The notes under the pieces: generated by a model
What the model was told of the DNA's origin: nothing
The model's input: only the letters and a program-made list of their open reading frames with translations
The model's database searches: none
DNA from: Bacteroidales bacterium
GTDB lineage: Bacteria > Bacteroidota > Bacteroidia > Bacteroidales > F082
Reading direction: 5' to 3'
Assembly: GCA_017632935.1 (NCBI GenBank)
Contig: JAGBQJ010000039.1
Location: 1-64,000, forward strand
DNA: 64,000 nucleotides
Shown: positions 16,741-24,715 of the stretch, piece after piece
Layout: each line of letters opens with the position of its first letter
Position numbering within the stretch: position 1 is the stretch's first letter
Made by a program: the position numbers and the translations under genes

Positions 16741-16947
16741 TTACATGAAGTTCTTTAGTACATTTGATAACACAACAGGAAGTATCCCCAAAAGGTTACC
16801 AGCCATGTGAACCAAAATGGCAAGGACGATGGGAAAAAATTCGGAGTCCAACTTTACCACGTTGCGCAAAACAACGGCGACAATACAAACCGAGAAAGTC
16901 AACAAAAGCCCGACGATCAGGCGTGATAAAGCAAGGTTTTTCTTCAT
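16741..16947 (-). CDS. Small two-helix membrane protein
   Basis: A 68-residue protein with two strongly hydrophobic stretches (LIVGLLLTFSVCIVAVVL and IVLAILVHMAGNLLGILPVV) joined by a short polar turn (RNVVKLDSEFF). It starts with MKKNLALSR, a plausible positive-inside N-terminus. I do not recognise the family. It lies next to the relic of an aspartyl protease, so it may itself be a leftover; the intact start and compact length favour a real small membrane protein. Confidence 0.45.
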   Translation of the reverse strand: MKKNLALSRLIVGLLLTFSVCIVAVVLRNVVKLDSEFFPIVLAILVHMAGNLLGILPVVLSNVLKNFM

Positions 16948-16976
16948 GGTAAAACTATCTTTTTCATTAATATTGG

Positions 16977-17180
16977 TTATTTCCCTTTCATATAAACGAC
17001 AGAATGGTCGAAATCGAATACGGTATCGGTTTTTTCGAAGAATTTCAGGCCGATATTGCTAGGTGCCGTGAACAAAGGTAGGTTTTTGGTGATGACTACC
17101 ACCGCGTCAGGGAAAGTGATTTCTGTCAAAGCATAACCAACCGGCTTTTCAGCAGAGGAATGCCTTTTTCTATCCACCAT
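16977..17180 (-). pseudogene. C-terminal relic of a retropepsin-like aspartyl protease
   Basis: The readable part, from about GYALTEITFPDAVVVI through NIGLKFFEKTDTVFDFD to HSVVYMKGK, resembles the last strands of bacterial retropepsin-like aspartic proteases, where a G(M/L).FL.....FDF...Y segment closes the domain. The catalytic D(T/S)G motif and all N-terminal sequence are missing. The frame overlaps the 3' end of the gene at 17126-17428. I interpret it as the 3' remnant of a gene whose 5' part was lost. Confidence 0.4.
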
Positions 17181-17428
17181 AGGTTATCCACGCCGCCGGA
17201 GCTCATTCCTCCATGGGCAAACTGCTCTATTACGACAAAATCGCCGTATTGGTCGGTCATGACCTTGCCTGAAAGCGAATGGTATTCCTCTTTTATCCAC
17301 TTTTCCAGTTCGTCAGGAGAAACAATATCCATATTCTCCGCGAGTTCTTTTAAGTGATCCCAGAAATACGGATCTCCCCGGAACCCCCATCTCTCAGGTT
17401 TTTCTTCAAATATTACTGACAGTTTCAT
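17126..17428 (-). CDS. Conserved hypothetical protein (about 100 residues, GGMSSGG motif)
   Basis: A 100-residue cytoplasmic protein. It begins KLSVIFEEKPERWGFRGDPY and contains FVVIEQFAHGGMSSGGVDNL followed by IEKGIPLLKSR. Small proteins with this WG-RGDPY ... GGMSSGG pattern occur widely in bacteria, but their function is unknown to me. The ATG at 17428 fits that N-terminus better than the upstream start at 17446. The gene starts 14 bp after the stop of the leucine-rich-repeat gene and so may be its operon partner. Confidence 0.6.
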   Translation of the reverse strand: MKLSVIFEEKPERWGFRGDPYFWDHLKELAENMDIVSPDELEKWIKEEYHSLSGKVMTDQYGDFVVIEQFAHGGMSSGGVDNLWWIEKGIPLLKSRLVML

Positions 17429-17442
17429 ATGTCGAACACTTA

Positions 17443-19014
17443 TCATTTAACTGTAACCCGCCTCGTTTCAGTGCCCTTTGCCGTCTCCACCTTGATTATA
17501 TATATGCCGGCATTTTGATGGCTGAAGTCATATTCAAAGACAGCGCCATTAACGGAACCTTCAAAGACTTTTTCGCCAAGGACATTGAAAATGCCTACGT
17601 TCTTGATGTTCTCAGCCTCGATTTTAACAGGTCCATGTGTTGGATTTGGATAAACCGATGTGACAACAGGATCGACTTCCGCAATTGCAGTGCAATCTTC
17701 AATGAACTCATAGAAACCATACATACCGTAAGGGTCGTACCAAGCGGAGTTCTGATAGGCATCAACGCATCCACAAGGAACGGTGAGCACTGAAATGCCA
17801 AATTCTGCAAACACCATGCCTCCCAAGTCAGTTCCAAGAGTAGGAGGTGTGGTAGCCAAAGAAACCGCCTCAGAAATATGTGAGCACTTCCTGAAGGCCC
17901 AGTCGCCGATATTAGAAACAGATTCGCCGATGACCAGTTTCCCATTTAATCCTTCACACTGGAAAAACGCGCTCTCACCGATGTGGGTCACAGAATTTGG
18001 GATCACCAAGTCACCAGTCAAATCAAAGCATGTGGCAAAAGCGTTGTTACCAATGGAAACCACCGAACTCGGTATTTCAATCGATGTCATCCCCCTGATG
18101 CCCTTGAATGCGTTGTTGCCGATGACGGTCACAGCATAATTATGGCCCTCGTAACTCACCGATTCAGGAATCACCAACACGCCTTGTGCATTGTAACCGT
18201 CGACATGGCCAATAACCGTTACGGAGACATTGTCGTCATTCACACGATAGATCAAGTCGTCGACAGTGAACTCAGTAGGATTGGAGTTGTAGGTCATGAA
18301 CAGGCAGGTAGGATCATAACCGGTGCTACCATCATGAAGTGCGCCTAACATTGAGTAAGTTCCAGTATTGGGGTCAAGCTGATACAAATTGCCATAATGG
18401 GCGCCAAACAATTCGCCCGTCAGCATGTCGAAAGCCATTTTTATAGGCAAATCAATCGAGTTGATCATAGTCAATTGTGCATTGGAAAGATTCAATGAGC
18501 CAAACTCGCCCCAAGAACTAATCATATAAGCGTCACCCTCCATGTTGATGGCCAAATTGAAGCCATCATGCTCTATCACACCATGGTCTTGCATGGTGTT
18601 TGGGTTAGCTGGATCGAAGCTTTTAAGGTGTTCGTTGACAATGATATAAATCAATCCGTCGGCAGGATTGTAAGCCATATCGTTGACGTAAGGAACGTTG
18701 GCAACCATCACTTCAGGCGCTTCGATAAAACTGTTAGCAGCATCGAATCGCGACCTGCAGATGTTATTGCCGTTGTCATTATTCACACTCCAGACATAGC
18801 CATCAGCAAAGGTTGCTGTCGAAACAGGAGAAAGCGCATCCGACGCAATGGATACCGACCCTATATCCTGCATGGTAAAAGAGATATACTTGTATTCTGC
18901 CGGGCTGGAAGGTAATATGTATCCAAACCAGTTAGCGGCCGATGCAGGCCCCTGCGCTTTGGCAAAGCCTGCGAATGCGAATAATAACAAAAACAACTGT
19001 AAATGCTTTTTCAT
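17443..19014 (-). CDS. Surface leucine-rich-repeat protein with type IX secretion sorting domain
   Basis: A 523-residue exported protein. A signal peptide (HLQLFLLLFAFAGFAKAQG) is followed by a beta-propeller-like region (about 25-240) and by BspA-type LRR_5 repeats (about 270-400) with units such as VTVIGNNAFKGIRGMTSIEIP and SVTHIGESAFFQCEGL, each in adjoining pieces. The last 75 residues are a type IX secretion C-terminal domain: VYPNPTHGPVKIEA, NVGIFNVLGEKVFEG and AGIYIIKVETAKG. The protein should cross the outer membrane by the T9SS and be displayed on the cell. It starts 15 bp after the DUF362 lipoprotein gene and is probably cotranscribed with it. Confidence 0.9.
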   Translation of the reverse strand: MKKHLQLFLLLFAFAGFAKAQGPASAANWFGYILPSSPAEYKYISFTMQDIGSVSIASDALSPVSTATFADGYVWSVNNDNGNNICRSRFDAANSFIEAPEVMVANVPYVNDMAYNPADGLIYIIVNEHLKSFDPANPNTMQDHGVIEHDGFNLAINMEGDAYMISSWGEFGSLNLSNAQLTMINSIDLPIKMAFDMLTGELFGAHYGNLYQLDPNTGTYSMLGALHDGSTGYDPTCLFMTYNSNPTEFTVDDLIYRVNDDNVSVTVIGHVDGYNAQGVLVIPESVSYEGHNYAVTVIGNNAFKGIRGMTSIEIPSSVVSIGNNAFATCFDLTGDLVIPNSVTHIGESAFFQCEGLNGKLVIGESVSNIGDWAFRKCSHISEAVSLATTPPTLGTDLGGMVFAEFGISVLTVPCGCVDAYQNSAWYDPYGMYGFYEFIEDCTAIAEVDPVVTSVYPNPTHGPVKIEAENIKNVGIFNVLGEKVFEGSVNGAVFEYDFSHQNAGIYIIKVETAKGTETRRVTVK

Positions 19015-19029
19015 GGTGATTAAGATTAG

Positions 19030-20064
19030 TTACTTATCAATATTCACGATATGATACTTACGGGTACCCAAGCCAATAGCTTCGGCATGGTCAATGGTAT
19101 GCGTACCGTGCTGCTTGTCGATGCGGTTCAACAGGTCGGTGGGGTCGTTCTTGGCGGTCACCTCTTGGTTGTTGATGATGTCAACGCAGGCCTGGTCAAG
19201 GGCGACGGGGTCGGTGGAAGCCAAGATGCCGTAATCTTCAAGCTTCACGGGGGCGGGATGGTCCACGCAGTCGCAGTCGATGCTCATGTTGTTCATCACA
19301 TTGATGTAGATGATGCCCTGCTTCTTGTTGAAGTAGTTCGCAATAGCCTGCGCGGCGGCAGCCATGCTCTCAAGGAAGCCGTCCTGGTCACCGATGTATT
19401 CGGGTGTCCAAAGCTTGGCCATGTCGAGTTTCTCCATTTTTCCTGAAGAGTGGATATAGGCTTTGCCATTGCTGCTGGCGCAACCGATGCTGAGGTTCTT
19501 CAGCGCACCGCCGTAGCCGCCCATAGGATGACCCTTGAAGTGGTTCAGCGCGATCATGAAGTCGTAGTTGGCCATGTGGCCGCCCACGATGTCATACTTG
19601 ATGTGACGCTGGTCTTTCACGGGGATGCGCATCTCATCGTATTCGTCCATGATGTCGACGGGGAAATAATCGGTGAAGCCGTGCCTGCGGATCACTTCCC
19701 AGTGGACGGCTGAGTTGTTGCGCTCGTCCTTCTCGTCGCCGGGACCGTTGCCGTAGGCGGTGTTGCATTCCACGATGGTGCCGTCCACCTCATGCACCAA
19801 GTCTTTGATAAGTTCCGGCTTCAGGTAGTTGGGGTTGCTGCCTTCGCCCGTCGAGATCTTCACAGCCACGCGGCCTGTGGCCTCCACGCCGAGTGCCTTG
19901 TAAATGCGCACCAGCGATTCGGGAGTGATTTCTCTGGTCAGATAGACCGTTGCGCCTTCTTGCTTAGCGACAGTTTCGTTTTCGGCGGCTGTTTCATTGG
20001 TTTTTGAGGTGCAGCCACATGCCATTATTAAAGTTGTCATAAGAATAATTGTTAGATTTTTCAT
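19030..20064 (-). CDS. DUF362 domain lipoprotein (paralog 1)
   Basis: A 344-residue protein with a lipoprotein signal (lipobox LIMAC around residue 13) and a DUF362 domain, a family often linked to iron-sulfur or redox proteins. Clear blocks are GRVAVKISTGEGSNPNYLKP, ALNHFKGHPMGGYGGALKN, NNMSIDCDCVDHPAP and GILASTDPVALDQACVDII. A paralog with the same blocks lies at 30751-31743. The ATG at 20064 is used because it begins the signal peptide; a perfect -7 box (TATTTTTG, 20090-20097) lies 26 bp upstream. The function is unknown. Confidence 0.87.
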   Translation of the reverse strand: MKNLTIILMTTLIMACGCTSKTNETAAENETVAKQEGATVYLTREITPESLVRIYKALGVEATGRVAVKISTGEGSNPNYLKPELIKDLVHEVDGTIVECNTAYGNGPGDEKDERNNSAVHWEVIRRHGFTDYFPVDIMDEYDEMRIPVKDQRHIKYDIVGGHMANYDFMIALNHFKGHPMGGYGGALKNLSIGCASSNGKAYIHSSGKMEKLDMAKLWTPEYIGDQDGFLESMAAAAQAIANYFNKKQGIIYINVMNNMSIDCDCVDHPAPVKLEDYGILASTDPVALDQACVDIINNQEVTAKNDPTDLLNRIDKQHGTHTIDHAEAIGLGTRKYHIVNIDK

Positions 20065-20089
20065 TGTTAGGTTTTTATGATCGGCCATG

Positions 20090-20097
20090 CAAAAATA
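20090..20097 (-). promoter_or_regulatory. -7 promoter box of DUF362 lipoprotein gene
   Basis: TATTTTTG on the minus strand, a perfect consensus match, 26 bp from the start codon. Confidence 0.6.
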
Positions 20098-20195
20098 CAA
20101 ATTTCCCGCTATTCCACGCATGGTGCATAAAAAAACCAAGCCCTTAAAACAAACATCGCCAGAATTCATTCCTTATTCAGCGATTCGGTGGAAAT

Positions 20196-20270
20196 GTGGA
20201 ATTTTACTGTTTTTGCCCCATCAAAAACAAACCATCATTCCCAAAAAGAAAATTCCATTCTCGAAAGACC
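20196..20270. repeat. 75-bp segment shared with 38396-38473 (copy 1)
   Basis: The blocks GGAATTTTACTGTTTTTGCC and CCCAAAAAGAAAATTCCATT, with CATC and a variable middle between them, are repeated with few changes at 38396-38473. Here the segment overlaps the last codons of ogt; there it is the promoter and upstream region of a truncated LuxR regulator. Confidence 0.7.
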
Positions 20271-20749
20271 TGTCTTTCCAGCCGCAGGAGGGCAACTTTG
20301 TTGTTCATGCCGCCACCATATCCGACAAGCTTCCCGTTGGCACCAATCACCCGATGGCAGGGCACAATGAGACAAACTGGATTCCAACCCACTGCACCAC
20401 CAACAGCCTGCGCCGAATTGATATTCAGACGTTTGGCTATCTCACCATAAGTCTTGATTTGTCCAAAAGGGATTTCACATACAGCTTTCAAGACCGCCTC
20501 GCGAAACGGAGTGAGGCCGTTCATGCGAAAGGCTGGCGTGAAATCAGGTTGGTGTCCGGAGAAATAAGTGTCCAGCCAACGGCAGGTGTCGTGAACGATG
20601 GACGGTAGAGAAGTAAAGTCTTGTATCTCAGCAATGTCCGATGCATCGCGCGAGCTTTCAAACCAAAGGCCGGTCACGACACCTCCGTCGGAGCGTATCA
20701 GAAGGTCATCGAAACCATCAGGTGTGTGATAGCGGTAAAGCGGCGTCAT
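20204..20749 (-). CDS. ogt: Methylated-DNA--protein-cysteine methyltransferase
   Basis: A 181-residue DNA repair suicide enzyme that transfers the methyl group of O6-methylguanine to its own cysteine. The active site IVPCHRVIGANG is intact (Cys near residue 131), preceded by the recognition helix TYGEIAKRL and followed by LVGYGGGMNNKVALLRLE. The ATG at 20749 avoids overlap with the upstream GNAT gene, whose stop is 20 bp away. The C-terminal tail after LERQ is unusual; it is encoded by a segment repeated elsewhere in the window. Confidence 0.92.
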   Translation of the reverse strand: MTPLYRYHTPDGFDDLLIRSDGGVVTGLWFESSRDASDIAEIQDFTSLPSIVHDTCRWLDTYFSGHQPDFTPAFRMNGLTPFREAVLKAVCEIPFGQIKTYGEIAKRLNINSAQAVGGAVGWNPVCLIVPCHRVIGANGKLVGYGGGMNNKVALLRLERQVFREWNFLFGNDGLFLMGQKQ

Positions 20750-20769
20750 CGGAGTCAAATAGCCATGTA

Positions 20770-21252
20770 TTATTCTGCCGCGAATTGTTTCAAAGCCGCT
20801 TCGTCCAGTCTTTGCACGGTCCATTCGTCCATTGGAATGGCGCCGATGCTGCGATAGACCTGGAGGGCAGGTTTATTCCAATCAAGACATATCCATTCCA
20901 TGCGGCCACAGTGACGCTCCACGGCGAGATTTGCCAGATGTTTCAGCAGAGCTTTCCCGTAGCCTCTGCCACGTTTTTCGGGCAGGATGAAGAGGTCTTC
21001 GAGATATAGGCCTTTGCGTCCCACGAAGGTTGAGAAGTTATGGAAAAATAGAGCGAAGCCGACCACCACGTCGTCCTCTTCGGCAAAGACCACCTCAGCG
21101 GAATGCTCCACAAAGAGGGAGTGATAGATGGTGGCTTCATCGGCCACCACTTCATCGGCACATTTTTCATATTCAGCCAGTTTCTTTATAAAGTCAAGAA
21201 CAAGACCGGCCTCATCAGACTTTGCGGGTCGGATATTGAAACGAGATTCCAT
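20770..21252 (-). CDS. GNAT family N-acetyltransferase
   Basis: A 160-residue acetyltransferase. It has the opening FNIRPAKSDEAGLVLDFIKK, and LYLEDLFILPEKRGRGYGKALL carries the acetyl-CoA-binding R-G-R-G-Y-G motif around residues 95-105. The layout is close to the diamine/spermidine acetyltransferase-like group, but the substrate is not certain. It is followed 20 bp later by ogt, so the two may form an operon. A perfect -7 box (TACTTTTG, 21274-21281) precedes it. Confidence 0.9.
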   Translation of the reverse strand: MESRFNIRPAKSDEAGLVLDFIKKLAEYEKCADEVVADEATIYHSLFVEHSAEVVFAEEDDVVVGFALFFHNFSTFVGRKGLYLEDLFILPEKRGRGYGKALLKHLANLAVERHCGRMEWICLDWNKPALQVYRSIGAIPMDEWTVQRLDEAALKQFAAE

Positions 21253-21273
21253 AAGTGATTCTTTTACTGGCTA

Positions 21274-21281
21274 CAAAAGTA
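21274..21281 (-). promoter_or_regulatory. -7 promoter box of GNAT-ogt pair
   Basis: TACTTTTG on the minus strand, 22 bp upstream of the GNAT start codon. Confidence 0.55.
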
Positions 21282-21332
21282 CATTTTTTCTCGCTATGCA
21301 GAAAACAAAAACCACCGCAAAGCTCATCCTAA

Positions 21333-22157
21333 CTAAAACGCGAACTCATATCCTGCCCCCAACCAACCTCGGAAGCCGGTCTCTTTGGCGTAGGATTTCA
21401 AAATCGTCCCTTCGGCGTTGGCATCCACTTCCTTGTCGATGCAGTAGTCGCCCATGAGGTAGAAATTCAAGGTGCTGCTGCGGTTGAGCTTGATGTCTAT
21501 GCCGAGGGAACCACGATAGCGGTTGATGTAGCCGCCGTTAAAGCCCTCAAGGAACCAACCTGGGTCGCCTTCCTGCACCAGACCATCGACAGTGCCGTAG
21601 TTGATACCGTCGTAAGCAGCGTTGATGACGGGAGCATTCAAATAATTGCGCAGTTCAAAATAAGCGTATGGCTCCACCTTGCCAAAGCCAAGGTATTTCG
21701 CCGTCAGTCGGCTTTTGAGCATCAGCGCGTTGGCTGGATTCTGATACACGTTGTAGTCGCCGGTACGATGGGTGAGCTGCATCCGTTCCTTGAGCGAAAG
21801 GTTCCAGTCGCCGAACTTCAGCGTGCCTTTCACGTCAATCATAAAACGGTGACGTGCGTTCTTGAAGGCGTTGGCGCTGGAGCTGTACCCGTTGATGAGA
21901 GCGTAGCCTGCGCCAATTTTGATGTTCGGGTGTATCTTGTAGTTGAGGCTGAGGGTGCTCTGCAAGCGATCAAAAGCCCCGAAATTGTTGTCAAAGCGCA
22001 CCTCCTCTTCAAAAGAGACATGCAACCTCCTGACAATCTTCTTGTCTAAGGTGAAGGAGAGTCTTCCGCCATATTCCGGATCAAGGGCATTGTCGGTTTG
22101 CGCCGTTGCCAAAATGGGGAATAATAGTCCCAATAATATGATTATCCTAATCTTCAT
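21333..22157 (-). CDS. DUF2490 outer-membrane-like protein
   Basis: A 274-residue exported protein. A signal peptide (IRIIILLGLLFPILATAQ) is followed by a beta-rich body with alternating hydrophobic strands ending in GAGYEFAF, whose terminal aromatic residue is typical of outer-membrane barrels. The DUF2490 pattern is visible: RLSFTLDKKIVRRLHVSFEE, IKIGAGYALINGY, RHRFMIDVKG and LSLKERMQLTHR. The gene follows the carbohydrate-binding protein gene after 30 bp that contain a 7-bp tandem repeat, so they are probably cotranscribed. Confidence 0.85.
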   Translation of the reverse strand: MKIRIIILLGLLFPILATAQTDNALDPEYGGRLSFTLDKKIVRRLHVSFEEEVRFDNNFGAFDRLQSTLSLNYKIHPNIKIGAGYALINGYSSSANAFKNARHRFMIDVKGTLKFGDWNLSLKERMQLTHRTGDYNVYQNPANALMLKSRLTAKYLGFGKVEPYAYFELRNYLNAPVINAAYDGINYGTVDGLVQEGDPGWFLEGFNGGYINRYRGSLGIDIKLNRSSTLNFYLMGDYCIDKEVDANAEGTILKSYAKETGFRGWLGAGYEFAF

Positions 22158-22185
22158 AACTCTAAACTCTGAACTCTAAACTCTA
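22158..22185. repeat. Four tandem 7-bp units between two genes
   Basis: AACTCTA AACTCTG AACTCTA AACTCTA fills the gap between the stop codon at 22188 and the start codon at 22157. Such heptamer repeats could vary in number and alter spacing before the DUF2490 start. Confidence 0.8.
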
Positions 22186-22187
22186 AA

Positions 22188-23750
22188 CTAAAATGATCCA
22201 TGTCCGCCCCAACCAGGCCCTCCTCCGCCGCCGTTGCCACCTGTATAGGACGACAAACTGACCGACGAACCGCCGCTGACAGAAGCGTCTTGATACAACA
22301 AACCTTCAAAATAACTCGTGCCGCCACTTACCGTAACGCCCGATGAAAGGGTAGGAGTTGATGCACCCGATACCACCAAAGGCGTGCCACCGCTCGAAGG
22401 TGTCTTGAAAGCGTAAACCGTGGAGCCAACAGTCAAAGCATACCAGGTGTTCTGAGACCAAGAAGAAGCCGAATAGCAGCTTTGCGTCAGCGATGAGCCG
22501 CTCTCCAGTCCACCGATGGCGATGAGCGTGCCACCTTCCACATAAAGTTTGTAACCGCCTTCGGTGTTGGCATCGATGGCCACTTCGGGTGAACTGGCAC
22601 TGATGGCATAGACCACGCCGCCTTTGATATAGCAGTTGCCGTTGGCGTCGAGGCCGTCGTTGCCTGCTGAGTGGCCGTAGACGTAGCCTCCGCTGATGGT
22701 GAATTCACCAGCCGAGTTGATGGCGTCATCAGACTGCGAGTAACTGTAAACCTCGCCGCCGCTGATGGTAATCGCGCCCTTCGACTCTATGCCCTCATGT
22801 GCAGTGGTTTTAACGACGAGGCTGCCGCCCGTGATGCTCAGGTTGCCATCGAACTTGATGCCTTTGGCACTCACGCCGTCTGAATTGCTTTGTCCACCTC
22901 CAGGGAAACCACTGCCCGACGAGCCGTAGTTGCTTCCTGTGACGGTAACATTGACAATGCCGCCACGGAAAATGCCATAGCCGTCGCAGCTGATACCCTT
23001 GGCACCGGTGCCGCTGCTGCTGAGATAAAGCGTGCCGCCTGTCACCTTGATATAGTCGTTAGCCTTCAGGCAGGCAGGCTTCAGTGTCTCGCTGCCACTG
23101 ACTGCGGCAGAGGTGGTGGTGCTCACCGTGACGGTTCCTTCCATGAAGTGGAGGTAGTCATCGCTGACAATGCCGCTCTTGCCCGAGGCCACAACAGCCA
23201 AACTTCCCATGCCGCTGAAGACCAGCTGGCCTTCGCTGAACAGTACTGCCTTCTCGTCCTCGGTGGAAGGGGTGTTGATATAGAGAGTGCCGTCGGCCAA
23301 GGCGTTCGTTCCCTTGAGTACGATGAAGGTTCGCTTGCCCTTGTTGGGTGCCGAGGCCGGACCTTGCACGTTGATGGCTGCACCGTTGGGGTTTGTGAGG
23401 TTCACCCCGTTGAGGGTGATGCCCTGTTTGCTGCCGCTATAAAGCTTGAAGAAGCCGTCGGTAGCGGTGCCGCTTAGCTCATACATCATATACTCTTCGC
23501 CCATATAGACGATGGTCACGTCATTACCGTTGATCGTCACAGAGAAATCATCGGTTGCTCCTGTCACAACGGCATTGCCATTGTCAGAAAAGGCCACAGA
23601 AACAGTTTGGGCGAAAGTGGTGCCAGCAATGTCGTCGCTCACATCGTCCGACGTGGCAATCCTGTCGACGCTGACGATATTGTCCTTTTGGCAACACGCA
23701 AATGACATTGCAAGCAAGACAAACAGTAAATAATTCAAGAGATGTTTCAT
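22188..23750 (-). CDS. Carbohydrate-binding (Cthe_2159-like) lipoprotein
   Basis: A 520-residue lipoprotein: the signal ends at a Cys in MSFACCQKD. The body is a long right-handed beta-helix-like repeat region with GGTL, GGEVY and KGGVVY turns, as in Cthe_2159 of Clostridium thermocellum, which binds polysaccharide. Pieces include TDDFSVTINGNDVTIVYMG, GGTLYLSSSGTGAKGISCDG and DDAINSAGEFTISGGYVYGH, the latter with Asp residues typical of its calcium sites. The C-terminus is Gly-rich (GGNGGGGGPGWGGHGSF). It probably sits on the outer surface and binds glycans. Confidence 0.85.
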   Translation of the reverse strand: MKHLLNYLLFVLLAMSFACCQKDNIVSVDRIATSDDVSDDIAGTTFAQTVSVAFSDNGNAVVTGATDDFSVTINGNDVTIVYMGEEYMMYELSGTATDGFFKLYSGSKQGITLNGVNLTNPNGAAINVQGPASAPNKGKRTFIVLKGTNALADGTLYINTPSTEDEKAVLFSEGQLVFSGMGSLAVVASGKSGIVSDDYLHFMEGTVTVSTTTSAAVSGSETLKPACLKANDYIKVTGGTLYLSSSGTGAKGISCDGYGIFRGGIVNVTVTGSNYGSSGSGFPGGGQSNSDGVSAKGIKFDGNLSITGGSLVVKTTAHEGIESKGAITISGGEVYSYSQSDDAINSAGEFTISGGYVYGHSAGNDGLDANGNCYIKGGVVYAISASSPEVAIDANTEGGYKLYVEGGTLIAIGGLESGSSLTQSCYSASSWSQNTWYALTVGSTVYAFKTPSSGGTPLVVSGASTPTLSSGVTVSGGTSYFEGLLYQDASVSGGSSVSLSSYTGGNGGGGGPGWGGHGSF

Positions 23751-23840
23751 CTTTGGTCTATTTTGTAAGACAACTTCAAATCAGGGCGTTTTATTATTCC
23801 AAGAAAGTCAAAAAAATCACCAAGGTCAGGAGGCGTTTTC

Positions 23841-24611
23841 CTATCCCATGACCACATCCAAAACCATCATCAGCACAAAACCTATGGCAAAACCAATGGT
23901 GCTGAGGTTGGAATGTTCGCCCGATGAAGCCTCGGGAATCAGTTCCTCGACGACCACGTAGCACATGGCACCAGCGGCGAAGGCGAGCATGTAGGGTAGG
24001 ATAGGGGTGAGCCACGCGGCCAGCAATACCACAGCCAAACCGCCCAGTGGTTCAACCACTCCACTCAGGCTTCCGATAAAGAAAGACTTTGCCTTGCTGT
24101 TGCCCTCCGCACACATGGGCATGGAGATGATGGCCCCTTCGGGAATGTTTTGGATGGCGATGCCGAGTGACACTGCCACTGCACTAGCCAAACTAACACT
24201 TTCGGCACCTTGCGACGCGGCGGCAAACACCACACCCACCGCCATGCCTTCGGGCAGGTTGTGAATGGTGACGGCCAAAGCCAACATTGCTGTGCGGGAG
24301 AGTTTGGACCGCGGTCCTTCAGGCTTTGAAGAGCCAAGGTGTAGGTGTGGTGTGAGTTCGTCCAAAAGCAGCAAGAAACCGACACCCGCAAGGAAACCTA
24401 TTGCAGCAGGCAATACAGCCCAATGGCCACTCTCTGCCCACATCTCAATGGCAGGGATGAGCAACGACCAAACAGAAGCGGCTATCATCACGCCAGATGC
24501 AAAACCCAGCAGCGACTTCTGTAACCTCGGCGACATGTCTTTCTTCATGAAAAAGACGAAGGCTGCGCCGAGCATGGTGCCCAACAAAGGAATCAACAAG
24601 GCCGTGCCCAT
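23841..24611 (-). CDS. ZIP family metal transporter
   Basis: A 256-residue inner-membrane protein with eight predicted helices. The two metal-site helices are obvious: IHNLPEGMAVGVVFA (helix IV) and IQNIPEGAIISMPM (helix V). These His, Asn and Glu ligands carry zinc, iron or manganese inward. A cytosolic loop LTPHLHLGSSKPEGPRSK holds two histidines. The length fits the GufA-type subgroup. The start ATG at 24611 follows a perfect -7 box (TACCTTTG, 24638-24645). Confidence 0.93.
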   Translation of the reverse strand: MGTALLIPLLGTMLGAAFVFFMKKDMSPRLQKSLLGFASGVMIAASVWSLLIPAIEMWAESGHWAVLPAAIGFLAGVGFLLLLDELTPHLHLGSSKPEGPRSKLSRTAMLALAVTIHNLPEGMAVGVVFAAASQGAESVSLASAVAVSLGIAIQNIPEGAIISMPMCAEGNSKAKSFFIGSLSGVVEPLGGLAVVLLAAWLTPILPYMLAFAAGAMCYVVVEELIPEASSGEHSNLSTIGFAIGFVLMMVLDVVMG

Positions 24612-24637
24612 AATGGTAGTAGTAACAGTTTAGACTG

Positions 24638-24645
24638 CAAAGGTA
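24638..24645 (-). promoter_or_regulatory. -7 promoter box of the ZIP transporter gene
   Basis: TACCTTTG on the minus strand, 27 bp upstream of the start codon. Confidence 0.6.
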
Positions 24646-24673
24646 GGCATTTTTCGGTAATCCGAAAAAACAA

Positions 24674-24708
24674 AACCACCGGAAAGGTCAAGAAAAACCT
24701 TGCGGCGG
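24674..24708. repeat. CCGCCGCAA palindromic repeat, copy 2
   Basis: AACCACCGGAAAGG pairs imperfectly with CCTTGCGGCGG. Its GGTCAAGAAAAACCTTGCGG core is identical to copy 3 at 25726-25762. It lies just beyond the 3' end of the MerR gene. Confidence 0.65.
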
Positions 24709-24715
24709 CAGCTTC

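Noticed and set aside
22158-22185. CRISPR-like short repeats
   Set aside because: The 7-bp units are contiguous without spacers, so this is a simple tandem repeat.
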